Shown in pieces: positions 38,259-50,041 of a stretch of DNA of 64,000 nt. The notes beneath the pieces were generated by a model. That model was not told where the DNA came from, did not search any database, and saw only the letters and a program-made list of their open reading frames with translations. Position numbers and translations under genes: made by a program. The stretch lies in the NCBI GenBank assembly GCA_030015575.1, contig CM057346.1, positions 563,090,315 through 563,154,314 of the forward strand, given 5' to 3'. Source of the DNA: Agapanthus africanus (taxonomy: Eukaryota > Streptophyta > Magnoliopsida > Asparagales > Amaryllidaceae). The stretch's first letter is position 1; the number at the start of each line of letters is the position of its first letter.

Positions 38259-41200
38259 TCATGGTAGAAGCAACAATGGCCTCATCATCACATTGTCCTC
38301 ATGATCCAATATCTGCAATTCATCATAAAACAAAATACAAAAAAGCTAGACGAAATAGGCAAAAACGAGAGGGGTGTAAACGGATCCGATATACATGTTA
38401 CCATATCCGTATTTGGTAGACGTAAAGGGATTTGAATGCGGATATTGATAGTTATTGGAAATGAGAATTACTATCCATATTTGGTAAAAGTCGGATATAG
38501 ATACGGACATGAAATGAATATCAGAAAAAATATACCCGAGAAAGTGAAAATTTACTATTTTTGATATCGGATACGGAAAGCATATAGGTGTTACCATATC
38601 CCTATCTGATGGCTATTGGCGGATGTGGATGCGGATACGAATGCGGGTAGGCATCGGAAATGAAAATTACTATCCGTATCCGAACAAAATCGGATACGGA
38701 GTTGGCTCGGATTATCCATATACGTTGATAAGAACCTTAGAATCCACTAGAAAAATTGTTAGAGAACTTACATGGCAATGGTAAACATAGCCGGGCTCCC
38801 CCGTCACGTTAAAAGGGTAAGCGGCCTCCGAATTAAGCAGCGAAAACCTCACCAGGATCTTCGTCACGTAACCGGGCATCATTTTGAACACATTCTTCCA
38901 CCCCTTCTCATACTTCGGCACATTGACTCTCTTTCCCTTTGCATGTTTCCCCAACTTACACGAAACCGCGTCGTTTACCCTTGTCATGCAGTCCTTAAAC
39001 TCGTCCATATCGAGCAGTTCACGCTGCTCCAGAACGACAAACAATCCCAGATGTATGTGCAATGGGTGATTGTCGTCTGTCAGATTGATGATATTCCAAA
39101 TCTCGCTCGTACCTGCTTTGGGTGTTTCTGTCACGGGATCGTCGTATGTTTTGTTGTTCAAGAGGAGGTGTGTAGGCTCGTCTGCTGGGGTCGTGTACTC
39201 GTACATTGCAATGTATCGGGTTTTAGCTGCTCGGTGCACTGCCGGTGCTGGATACTTCATTAGCCTTTTCGGAATTCTTGCAGGATCTGCCACCTTCTGC
39301 TTTTCGATTATGAACTTCATCACTTTACCTGATACATGAAAAAAGATAGGTTAGTTGCTAGTGTTGACTGAGCTGTTTGCGAATGTAAAAGTACATCCCC
39401 AACCCTAGAGATATAAATGAAGATGGATAACAGGAGCTGTCTCCGTATCCGTATCTGATATTTATCAACTACGGATAGTTAATTTCATTTCGGTCGACCA
39501 TCTGAATTCGTATTCGTATCTGCCGAGAGCCACCGGATACAGATATGACAACATCTATATTCTGCATCTGTATCTAATACCAAAAATAGTATTTTTTGTT
39601 TTATTAATTTTTTTTCATTTCATGTCCTTATCCTTGTCTGTCTTTCACCAAGTAAGGACAGTCATAACTAACCATATCCGTATTCGAATACGTCTAGCAT
39701 AACCGGATATAGATATGGTAACACCTATATCCGATCCGTATCCAATTCGTTTACATCCCTACTCAATCCTACTTAAAATTTCAAAGTTTTGGTGCAGCGG
39801 TAGAGAAATATAATATGCCTAAACTCAAAAGCTTTGATGCAGTGTAAGAGATAGGATAGTTGTTAATATTTTCTCGATCCTCGCCACAACTTCTAGAGTG
39901 GTAAAATGTCGTAGTTTATGAACCTACCATTGAATTCGTCGGTTGGATCTCCAGATGGATACGGATACACCGCATCATTAGAAAGAACCACGGAATCAGT
40001 CTTCGATTTAGAAAAATCAACTACAACATCAGCAATCTCCGACGGGGCGAGCAGAAACTTGCTCGACGCAACAGGCTTATACAAGTAAGTAGAATCGGAC
40101 CCGACATGCACAAACTTCAACCCATCAGGAAAGAATAATCTAAAGAACCTAGCGTTGCTAGCATTGATTATACGGAACCGATATTTCCGACGAGCGACCT
40201 TAAGGTAAGGCCACACCTTGCCATTAACTATGATCGCATCGCCAAAGTACTCAGGCTGCCACTGGGGATGAATCGAAGGGTTGTTCCCAGTGGAGTTTAG
40301 GAAGAGGGAGCCGTCGGAGGTAAATGAGCGGTCGAAGATGACGAAGTGGCGGTCGTATTCGGACCCAGAGGGTAGGTCGAATTGGAGCTCTAAGGAGGGG
40401 TTTCGGACGGTGTAGGATCCGAGGAGGCCGGCTAAGAGGTTTACTCTGGTTAGGCCCATTGCATGGTCATGGTACCTGTTGCAGATATTGCAAGGGTTAG
40501 TTTCACTGAACTACCATAAACTTCACTCATTTTCACTAAACTACCGTAAAAATGCGTGAGTCACAGAAAACTACCAAAAAGTTGCAGGCACTTATTTAAA
40601 AAGCGGACTACAGACTACCGGAACAACGTTATGCAACAAGTATATATTCAACACATTAAAAGGGCACTCGACTTGCAAGGAGTAGTGGTGTATCTATTTG
40701 TTTTCCCTCGGCTCTCACCGTAACTTTAATGTTTTGGAGCAGCGTCAAGTAGTTTCAGATCTGTATTTTATTATCTAATATGCCAGTAGATCGTCTTACA
40801 AAACATGCGCACTGTGTCTAATATTGTCTATGACACATTATTGAAATTTAAAAATACCAAATGCACAAATATCGAATATAACAAACGCACCACTAATGTG
40901 AAGCTCATTTTATCTCTCAACTCTAATTAAACTGTAGTTTAAACAGTATAAATAGAAGAAAGTTGTATATTTATACCAGAGATTTCCAGGCTCTTGAACA
41001 TTCGGATACACCGACGTAGGAGAGACAAAAGACGGACCCTTCGACCGAAACGCAGAAGTGAACCATGCTTTAGAGTTACCGTCGCTGGCGGGCGGGTGAA
41101 TCCCACCGTGAAGGTGGACCACGGTGGGGACCCCACCGTTCGTAGGGTCCGCAACAGGGATGGTCGGATCGAAAGGAAGGATGTGGTGGGAGGGGAGGTG

Positions 41201-44200
41201 GTTTTCCCATGTCACGTGGGTGGCGACGCCCTGCATTGCCTCGATGGTGGGCCCCGGGACGGTGGCTGTCTTGTCCGATGTTCCGAAGGCGAAGACCCGC
41301 GTTGGAGGGAGGTCTCTGTGGAATTTCTGTCATGACGGACAAAGAAAATATATATGAGAATTTTTTTTATCGATTAACAAGAATAATCTTCAAAACTATT
41401 TCTCATTTAAAGATGTCCTGCATATTTTAGTACTCTTTTAAACTCGAATATTATTATCCATCCATGTGTGATCTCGTGCGAAAAAACTAGTATGTAATAT
41501 TAGCTATTAAATTCTTAATAGGATGGCAAAGATTTCAATTTGGTTCAAATTTTTTTATCACGTCCATCTTTCATTAAGGGGTTCTATGTACATTATTAGA
41601 GAGAGGAATTTGCAAAACTTGGTAAGATAATTGTATATGAAAATGAGGTTCAAAGATAACTTTTGACACCATTTTGTCTTGGTTTACTACATATGGCTAC
41701 TAAAAACAATCTTTTTTTTCTCCTTCATGTTAATTGTTAATTTAACTGAAAAGACAGCTTAACTGATCGAGCAGAAAAAAGAAATGGAATCATAAAACCT
41801 GCCCCAAAATCTGGGATAAAGACTTCTTGTTGTTAGTGGTGGTGGATATAAATCCAAATTTGTAGGCAGTAGATATAGCCCCTTGGTAAGCACAAAGTTT
41901 TCTCCTTAAATATTCTTAGATAATCTTCCTTTGCATTTGTGGTCTGAAGATGTTTGCAAACCTACTTTGTTTGTTGCTCTTCCTAACGATTTTATGATTC
42001 CTGATCAAATTACTCTTAATGTTTTTTCGCTTAAAGAGAACTCTTGTAGGAGTTATATTGTTAAAATTGCTTATTATTCTGCCCAGGATCCTGTTATTTC
42101 TTTTAACACAGATAAAAATCCTTTTCCTACTAATAATAGTTTCTCTGTTCTTACTGATGGGGTACAAAAATTATCAAAATGCCTTTTCTTTCAACTTTGA
42201 GCAGTCTCAGAATTTCTTACAGATGTCAGAATGTCTTCATTGGTACTCATTCTATTTTTCTAGACATTATTATTCTCAAAACCAACTTGCAGTTTGTGTT
42301 TCCCTCAGTTTATGCCCCTTGTTCTATAGTTTTGTTTATGAGTTGGATTTACATGATATACCTCTGGCTGGGAGAAGCTTTACATGGGATAATGGTACAA
42401 CATTTGCAAGGCTGGATAGATTTCTTGTTTCCAAGTATTTGGATACTTTAGTTCCTCAATACCATCAATATGCTTTGCCTAATTCTTGTTCTGATCATTG
42501 CCTTATTGTTTTTGATACTAACGATCATATGATTCAAAATAAATTGTTCGGATTTGACAAAAAATATGGTTTTCTTATCCTAATTTTGATGATATCATTA
42601 CTAAAGAATGGTCTAAGCTTACTTTTTCGGATAATCCATTGAAATCTTTTGTGAGAAAATTGAGAAATTTAAGGAGTTCTTTGAAAAGTTGGAGGCGGCA
42701 TACTTTTGGTAGTATTTTTCAAAAGAAGAAAACTATTTTGAAAAATAATTTCAAAAGATACCGGAGTTTTTACTAGGGAGGAACATGATTCTATGCTTTT
42801 CCTTCACAATGAGGTAAATGATATTGGTATCAAAGAGGAGATTTACTGGAAGCAAGGATCCAGAGTTCAGTGGCTCAATGAAGGTGATCAAAATATCAGT
42901 CTCCCCCCCCCCCCCCCCATAAAATGACCGGTTTTAAGAGAGAAAATAATTTCATTCATGCTCTTGAGATCAATGGGGCTCTTAATAATAATATTGATGC
43001 TTTGCATGAAGAATTTCATAGTTTTTATATGAAGTTACTCGGTACTCCTTCCTCTTTTAGACTTGATTGTGGTTTGCAAGCTGTTTTTAAAGATGCTGAA
43101 CTTTCTGACTAGGACAATCCTGTTATTGTTGAAGAGATTAAAGCCGCTGTCTTTGGTCTGGATGTTGATAAAGCTCCCGGACCAGATGATTTCTCTCTAA
43201 TCTTTTACCAACACTTTTGGAAGGTGTTAAAGGATAATTTATTTATTCTTTTTCAATACATTTACGCTGGAAATTGCTCTCTTGACAGTATCAATTATGC
43301 TATAATTTGTTTGCTGCCTAAAGTGGATGGTGCTAAGTATGCTAAAGATTTCCGACCCATTAGCCTCTTGAATGGTATTTTTAAATTTTTTACTAAAGTC
43401 TTGGCTAATAGACTTGCTAAAGTACTACCTGCTTTGCTTAGTAAAAATCAATTTGCTTTCATAAGTAATAAATCAACTCTTGATTGTTTCTCAATTGCAC
43501 ATGAGCTTGTTAATGCTTGTTTTAAAACTAAAACTTAGTTAGTTTTACTCAAAATTGATTTTCAAAAAATTTTTGATTCCATTCATAGGGACTCTATGAT
43601 CATCAATATTTTAAATATTAGAGGCTTTGGCTATAAGTGGATAAGATGGATAAGTATGATTATGTACTCTTCTAGTTCACAGGTTCTTGTCAATGGCAGC
43701 TTGGGCAAGATTGTTAAGTGTAGAAGAGGCCTTAAACAACGTGATCCCTTGTCACCAATGTTGTTTAATCTTGCTGCGGATACTTTAGCTAGAATGTTTA
43801 TGCAAGCTAAAGGACAAGATAAGCCTTCAACTCCTAATCTTAAAGGCGGGCTTAAAAATCTTCCATCTATTCAATTTGCCGATGATACAATTCTGTTTTG
43901 TAAAGCTAATGAGAAAGAGATTCTTAACATTAATGTGTTGCTATATGTTTTTGAAGGTGTTTCTGGCCTTAAAATTAATTTTAGTAAGGGTTCTCTTTTT
44001 TACCTGGGTAAAAAGCTGCATATGGGTACTGGCTGCTATTCTTAATTGTTCCTTATCTACTTTACCTACTAATTATTTGTGTTTGCCTTTGACTTTTGGT
44101 AAAGTTTAGAAGTATAATTGGCAAGTGCTTATCACTAAAATTCAAACCAAGTTATCTACTTGGAAAGGTAATCATCTTTCTATGGGGGCAGGCTTACTCT

Positions 44201-46401
44201 TATTAATTATGTCTTAACTGCTATGCATCTTTACTATATGTCCTTTTTTAAGCTACCTGAATGAGTTATTAGGAAAATTGATAGTATAAGATTCAATTTT
44301 CTTTTAAGGGGTACAAATAATGTGAGCAAGGGGTATAATCTTGTCAACTGGAAGAAAGCATGCACTAGTAAGTTGGATGGAGGTTTGGGGGTTAAGGATA
44401 TTGCACAATTCAATATTTCTCTTCTTTGTAAGTGGCTTTGGAAATTATTCAAATGCAATGAATATTCTATAGTAATGCTTAGATCTATTTTCACAGCTAT
44501 TCTTGCTCATATACACCTTAATTGATGGTATAATTATTTTGTCTTTCTGAATCATTTGAAGAGGGTCATCCTCACTAGTTCTTTTTACTAAAACTTTTTT
44601 GATGTGCTTTCAGGATTTTTTTTAACATAATAGCTTTCCCTATATGTTGCTGATATACGGGGTAAAGTGCTTGTTTTAGTCTTTCATTTCTATGATTTGT
44701 TTTTATATTTGGGCAATTTTTTTTTTCTGAACAGTTTTTAATGCCGTTGGTAACCGGTTTTAGCTAGAAAAAGTTATGTGGTTTTAAAGCATAAGTTTGG
44801 TCTTTTTTTTGAAGGAAAAGTATTTTAAATGCTTTCTATGATTGTTACATGTCTCATGTGTGTAGGATGGTTCATAGTATTACCGTAATTTCTTTTGGTC
44901 TTAGGTATTTTGCAAGAATTGGTTAAAAATACACATCTTATATCATCTGAGTTTTGTGTTTCATATTTCTGTGCTTTTTTGGCATGATTTATATGCAATG
45001 GTATTGTTGGTTCTTAGTTATATGCAGGATTGTAGCTGTTGTAGCTACTGGAAGAAGTTGCTTTTCAACATAAATGTCCCGGTACTTTCAGTCAAAAAAT
45101 GAGTTAGGAGGCTGCATCAATTAGAGAGTTCAAAATTCTTGGTTTTGCTTCAAGTTTTACTGATAAGGGGTTGAATTGGTTGCTATAACAAGTGGAGAAC
45201 ACACAAAAAAAATGATGGTTTGGGGCATTCAAGGGGTTGCTGCTACTATTTATATCTTTTCTCTTTCTTTTTCTTTCTTTTTGCTTATTCTTGTCTCTTG
45301 GCCAAGTGCTTGTGGACACGTGTGATGTATTTTTGCTATTGTTTTTTTGTTATAATTTTATTTCATTTTTAATAAAGTTTTATGGGACGGATACTGGTAG
45401 TCCTGCTCTTCTTTCAAAAAAAATTGTTTGTTTTGCGGATTCATGAATCTTTATGATTAGCGGTGTGTCTTGTCATGTACATGTGTCGTAACTGCAGTGT
45501 CACTTTATATTCCGCATGCTCTTAATTTTATTAAGGTGAAAGCAAACTTGCTTTTTTACTTGAGTAGGAACTATTATGAAAAATTATATGACAGGCGGAA
45601 ATTTCCAAGAAAATGTACAGCTCTTAAAAGTAACGAAATTTGGCCTTTCCTAATTTGTCACGTTTGAGATCACATGATATTCCTCTGATCCCTATATAGA
45701 TATATATATTTTTAAAAAATCTCCCAAAGTAAGCAAAATATAAATATATTCAAGAGAGAATTCTATCAAGAAGCCGTCTCTTGAAGGGAAAAAAAATTAA
45801 AGATATTAATTTTTTCCCCAAAAGATTGATTAATACTTCAAGACATATAAAGTTTCTAAAATGACGCATTGAAATATATTTCTAGCAACATTTCACTAAA
45901 AAAATCATTTCTCGTCAAAAGTAGAAAAATCAACAGCCTTAAAAATTAATCGAAACATTATTTATAAGAATGATACAAAAGCAAAAAGTTCAAGCATGAA
46001 AAGTTATGCATTGAAATTATCTACCACATAACATAGTCTTAAAAAACAAGCCTTTTGCATCTGATGAGCCTGTATTAGAACTTTTACTGATCTTTATGAA
46101 TGAATGCTGGTATGGTTAACACCGACGATTAACACGAAAATTTCGAAAAAGAGAGTGAAAGAATTGATCAACTTACCCAAGTTTTTTCATACATGCCAAT
46201 GGTGAGGTGGGAGGTGACCACAACCCCTCCATTTTTAACTTGGAAGCCATGAAGCTTGGGCATGCAGGGGAGCTCATCAACAAACATCTCAAGCTTTGCA
46301 GGGCTTATTAGCACTAAAGTCCCATTCCCATCACCACCTTTCACACATGAGAAGAGGTGGAAGATTGCAAACAAGAAAAAATGGAGGGGCTTTTTCATCA
46401 T
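38259..46401 (-). CDS. LPR1-like: Secreted multicopper oxidase, LPR1/LPR2-type ferroxidase (5 exons)
   Basis: Exons on the minus strand: 46401-46177, 41326-40977, 40475-39928, 39328-38772 and 38312-38259, together 1734 bp or 577 aa plus TGA, close to the about 580 aa of Arabidopsis LPR1. The start is a double ATG followed by a signal peptide ([19 protein letters not shown]). All four copper-ligand motifs are present: HLHG (His146, His148), WYHDH (192-196), HPLHIH (462-467), and HCHILDH (558-564, split by intron 4) with Met569 as candidate axial ligand. Family members oxidise Fe(II) at the root tip cell wall and slow primary root growth under low phosphate; the exact role of this copy is inferred. 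Introns are GT-AG: intron 1 (4.85 kb) holds a LINE, and introns 3 and 4 hold a MITE pair. No lesion was seen. Confidence 0.92.
38371..38735 (+). mobile_element. MITE copy A ('CGGATACGG' family) in oxidase intron 4
   Basis: It begins GGGGTGTAAACGGATCCGAT and is packed with variants of ATCCGTATCCG and CGGATATGG. The same family in reverse orientation fills intron 3 (39425-39765): shared order GGTGTAAACG, GTTACCATATCC, TAGACGTA, GGATATTGATAG-like. It is non-coding and fills almost all of the 459-bp intron 4. Exact ends were not fixed. Confidence 0.6.
39425..39765 (-). mobile_element. MITE copy B of the same family, inverted, in oxidase intron 3
   Basis: Its minus strand starts AGGGATGTAAACGAATTGGA and continues with ATCGGATATAGGTGTTACCA, TAGACGTATTCG and CATATCC motifs, matching copy A. 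The two copies face each other across exon 4 (38772-39328). Non-coding. Confidence 0.6.
41327..41879 (-). other. 3'-proximal end of oxidase intron 1
   Basis: AT-rich intron DNA next to exon 2 (acceptor CATGACAG|AAATTCC on the minus strand). Nothing coding was recognised before the LINE begins. Confidence 0.5.
41880..45423 (+). mobile_element. L1-type LINE, antisense in oxidase intron 1
   Basis: Running left to right it shows an endonuclease piece, a reverse transcriptase and a 3' tail. The tail holds AATAAAG (45371-45377), TTTTATGGGACGG and an A run (45416-45423), the usual end of plant L1 elements. The 5' limit is a guess; the first clear coding matter is near 41930. A flanking target duplication was not identified. 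The element lies opposite to the host gene and accounts for most of the 4.85-kb intron. A 16-base C run (42903-42918) interrupts it. Confidence 0.75.
42290..44525 (+). pseudogene. LINE ORF2 remnant (endonuclease end, reverse transcriptase)
   Basis: The endonuclease C-terminus appears as [27 protein letters not shown] and [11 protein letters not shown] (42350-42520); the part before it is internally deleted (VYAPCS at about 42315 is followed at once by late endonuclease sequence). Reverse transcriptase motifs follow: PGPDDFS (43178), [17 protein letters not shown] (about 43345), the Palm motif with FADDTILF (about 43875-43900), and GLKINFSKG (about 43965). A TAG after KTKT (43538) and several frameshifts break it. 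The C-terminal [18 protein letters not shown] (44340-44400) is present but no zf-RVT domain follows. Confidence 0.8.
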
Positions 46402-46420
46402 ATTTCTATGTAGCAATTTT

Positions 46421-46493
46421 CCTCTCTCTCTCTCTCTCTCACACACACACTTCAAGAGAAGAAGAGGAGAGAGAAAATGGGATGTTTTTGGGG

Positions 46494-46522
<29 letters not shown>
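46421..46522 (-). repeat. CT/CA and GA microsatellites in the oxidase 5' leader
   Basis: On the plus strand a (CT)n tract (46422-46440) runs into (AC)n (46440-46450), and a (GA)n tract covers 46494-46520. On the coding strand these are GT/GA and TC tracts 20-120 bp upstream of the ATG, so they probably lie in the 5' UTR or core promoter, where TC tracts are common in plants. Confidence 0.8.
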
Positions 46523-46524
<2 letters not shown>

Positions 46525-46902
46525 ATTGAAGAGAGAAGGGTGTGAAGGACGAGGTAGAGTGGAGGGGTTTGTGCCCTTGTGATTGTTTCTTGTTTTTATA
46601 TGGAATTTATTTGTATGGCAAATGATGATTGGCCCTTGTTTTTTCTTTGGAGAAGTGAAAAGGTGTTTCCTTTTGCTTATTAAGCCCTTGGAGGCTAGTA
46701 ATATGTTGTTTTTTGCTTTTTTATTCAATGTATGTATATTTGTTTGATTTGGAAAAAACTTTTAAGAAGGTAAAATGCATGGGGTTTAAAAAAAATTAAA
46801 GAAAAATATTTTTATTATTAAAAAAAGGCAATATTTTAGCAATTAATTACCCCATCATATGAAAAATTCTTCATTGGAAACATACCACTGTCTAAGGATT
46901 AA

Positions 46903-47655
46903 TCTCCCGTTTACAATTACATCTTTTTCAAAATATGATTTTCAAAATATAGTAGGATTTTGAAATGGTTTTAATTATAGATCATGTTTAATTCTATGCA
47001 TTTGCTCTTTCATCGTGAAGAGATCTTATTGTCTACCATATTATTTTCAAATACCTTTCCTGAAGTGATCCCAAGATTCTCTCTCATTTGTTCAGAGTAT
47101 TCACTATATCTCTCGAAGTATGAAATTGATTCATAATAAATTATATGAATAATTAACCTCAAACGCTTCTAAAGAATATTTTCCACATTCCTGTGTACAA
47201 AGATACATGAATGATGAAAAAATATATCAAACGATGCATGTATAGACTTTAAACGTCCAACCATTCGCCTCCAATGAAAATCTCTTATTTACAATCATCT
47301 CTTTCCAAATATATTTCCTAAAATATGTCAGGATTTTGCAATGACAAGTATGCACACACATGTATAGACACAGGCACACATCCGAAAAAGATTTCATTCA
47401 CATCACATTTATTTATATACATTTGCTCTTTTTATTATGGAAATATCTTATTAATTTCTTATTATTTACAAACATCTTTCCTAAAGTGAGCCCAAGGTTT
47501 TCTCTCATTTGCACAAAGCATTCACTGCATCCCCTCCTAACATGGAATGGTTACATAAGAAATTACAAGAATAATTAACCCCAAAGGCATTTAAAGAAAT
47601 ATTCCCTGCTATACTTTGATGCATGAAAAGATATATCAAACCATGCATGTATGAA
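46903..47655. repeat. Diverged tandem duplication upstream of the oxidase gene
   Basis: Two copies of about 375 bp (46903-47277 and 47278-47655) share, in order, AATCTC..TTTACAAT, ATTTGCTCTTT, a CTTTCCTGAAGTGA or CTTTCCTAAAGTGA box, TTCTCTCATTTG, AATAATTAACC and GATATATCAAACGATGCATG-like text. Both are AT-rich and non-coding. They lie 0.5-1.25 kb 5' of the oxidase start. Confidence 0.7.
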
Positions 47656-47922
47656 GGCTTATGAAGCATATACTTTCTCAAAGAGAAATGATTTCCTATG
47701 ATTTTTATTTCAGAAAACTCCAACTATGTTTTACACCGGGTATTAGCTACCTAACATAAACGTCCATATATATCATTCTAGATATGGATATGTGTTTTCA
47801 AATTCATTCTTTCTAGAAGGGTTGGATTAGATGGATCTACCAATACATAATTAACCAGGAGGCAAATCATAATAAGCTTCATAAATTGCATATAATCACA
47901 AATATGATGTGGAAACTCTTAT

Positions 47923-48656
47923 TGATGGAGGTCCTTTTCAGGTCTTCGTTAGATGTTGTCTTCTGTTGATCTTCCGGTGGATTTTGGTGGTGATCTTCTA
48001 TTGCGTGTGGATCTCAATGGGTTTTGATGAGAATAGTGATTTGAGGAGTTTGGTGCCGAGTACCTGCAAAGAAGTCCCAGGGTGGTTTGGTACCACCAAG
48101 GACCCTCCGACGATCAAGTTAGAGAGGAAATCCGAGCAGAGTAACGGCTAAGGGAATAGAAAATCGCTTACTTGACCCCTCTGTGATGGGGGTTTATATA
48201 GAGGTGACGGCACGCAGCAGTAGGCGCGAGAATCTCGCCAGCAGTTACGCTCCCGACGTCACGCCTGCGTAGAGAGCGGATCGCCCATTAATGAGGACCG
48301 CGGAGGCATGGAACGTGGGATGTTGCTGACGGAGAATCTGCGCATGGAGAGATTCGTGGAGCGGCGGTTACGCCTGTGAGCGGTGAAGCTGGTCGGAGGG
48401 GCCGAAGAAGACGGCCTCGGGTGGGGAGCACGAAACCGAGCAAGAGGGTTGAGGAGTCTTGGTCCCGTAGCAGCTCGGGGCGAGCTGGGGGGCCGAGGGG
48501 GAAAATCTGCTGGGGGCCCCAACGAGGGCCAGCTTGTGCTTGCAGGTCGGGTTAAGGGTGGCCTGGTCGGCCTATGTGGGCCATTCTTTCCGGGTCACGG
48601 GACATGTCATCCGCCACGTGTCCTGATCTCGTATTGTCAATTATTGAGCATCATCA
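47923..48656 (-). repeat. 3' LTR of the minus-strand element
   Basis: The limits are TGATGGAGG... (47923) and ...GAGCATCATCA (48656) on the plus strand, so TG...CA on either strand. The first 320 bp match 63681-64000 with scattered differences. The inner limit is set by the adjacent polypurine tract. A GGGGGTTTATATAGAGGTGA stretch (48188-48207) holds a TATA-like motif. Confidence 0.8.
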
Positions 48657-48670
48657 TTAGCCCCCCACTC
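48657..48670 (-). promoter_or_regulatory. Polypurine tract of the minus-strand element
   Basis: On the minus strand GAGTGGGGGGCTAA directly precedes the 3' LTR. Such a tract primes plus-strand DNA synthesis in LTR retrotransposons. Confidence 0.65.
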
Positions 48671-50041
48671 TTGTCCCGACCAGCTAGCGGGTCGGGTCAG
48701 GAGTGGACTGCCAGGCCTCCCGAGATGAGCTCCTTCCCAAGGCTTTGTCGGGACGAGTACTCGGGCCGTCAGTTGTCTTTTCTGCTAGCGAATCAGGGCG
48801 AGATCTCTGCATTTAAAGAAGGTGCGCCGGTTCGTGCACTCTGCCACTGAAGCGACGGTCCACGTGTCAAGCGTCGATTGGCTGACGCGACGTATGCAGG
48901 CCTGCGGCGTCTAATGAGACGCGGTCCAACGCAGGATCGACACGTGGAGCGATCGGAGCCGCTGGATGTGAGGAGTCGTTTCGGCGGGAGATGACGGGTG
49001 TCGTTGGATGAGGCCGCTTGCAGCAATAAACAGGGGTGGGGTCCGCCCTTGGGCCCCTACTCCTTCATATTTCCCTCTCTTAAGTCCTGGTTGCTTGGCT
49101 CTCGCCTTCTTTCTCCCGCTTTCAGCCCCTGAAGATTCCCTTTTTCAAGGTTAGATGTCTTTCTTTGTAGAGTCAGTAGGTATTGTAGGAGTAGGTTCTA
49201 GGGACCTTTTAGTTGTGTCTGAGTCCCCCCGGGGAGCAGGGGTCGGATCCTCTTCCCGGGATCGTGAGGTGGGGGCAGCCCTCAGGGAGGAGGCGGTAGA
49301 TGCGGCCCCCAGCTCCTCGTGTTGGGTGAGGTATGAGGACGAGCTCGCCAATACTCGGGCTCGCTTCCACATCCCCTCGTGTTACACGCTCCGACTGGCC
49401 AAGGAGGGAGAGAGGGCGGATCAAGTACGGGACAAGGAGATCGCCTTGTACTTGGAAGCTTTTTGGGGCGGAATGCGCCTGCCCTTTTCTTCCGAGGTCG
49501 TCGCAACGCTGATTTTTTCGGTTTGGCCCCCGGCCAGTTGGTACCGAACTCCTGGAGGATCCTCCTCAGGTTCTTGATCCGCCTGAAGTTACAGGCGGTT
49601 CCCTTCTGCCTCTCCCTTCTTGATTCTTCTCTCGTCTTCAAAAGCCACCCTGGTGGTCGAGCGGGCAACCCGAGATGGGTCTATCTCTCTTTCAGAAAGC
49701 GGCCAGGGGGCGCTGCCAGGACCGGGGATGTGGCCTTGCCCTCTTCTATTCATGATTGGAAGAAGAAATTCTTCTTCGTTTCCCCTCCCGAGGGCGAGGA
49801 CTGGCCCGTGCCTACCAAGTGGTCGAGAGAGAAATGTTTGTCAGGGAACCAGTCCAATGACCCCGCCGCGGTGAGAGTTGCGTCGTGGGAGCCCATCCCC
49901 CGACCTGACGTGCTGCTGTCAGAGAGGGTCCTGAGCTGGGCCGGGCTTAGCCCCGTTGAGTTCGTCGGTAAGTTAGGCTTGCTGTTTGGCTTGTGTTTTG
50001 CTCGTGTCGCTGATTTGTTGGGTATTTGTTTCGTGCAGGAT

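Noticed and set aside
38772..39263. 163-codon plus-strand frame opposite the oxidase exon 4
   Set aside because: Shadow of the minus-strand coding exon.
48259..48850. Frames across the 3' LTR of the minus-strand element
   Set aside because: They cross LTR, polypurine tract and spacer with no domain; GC-rich chance frames.
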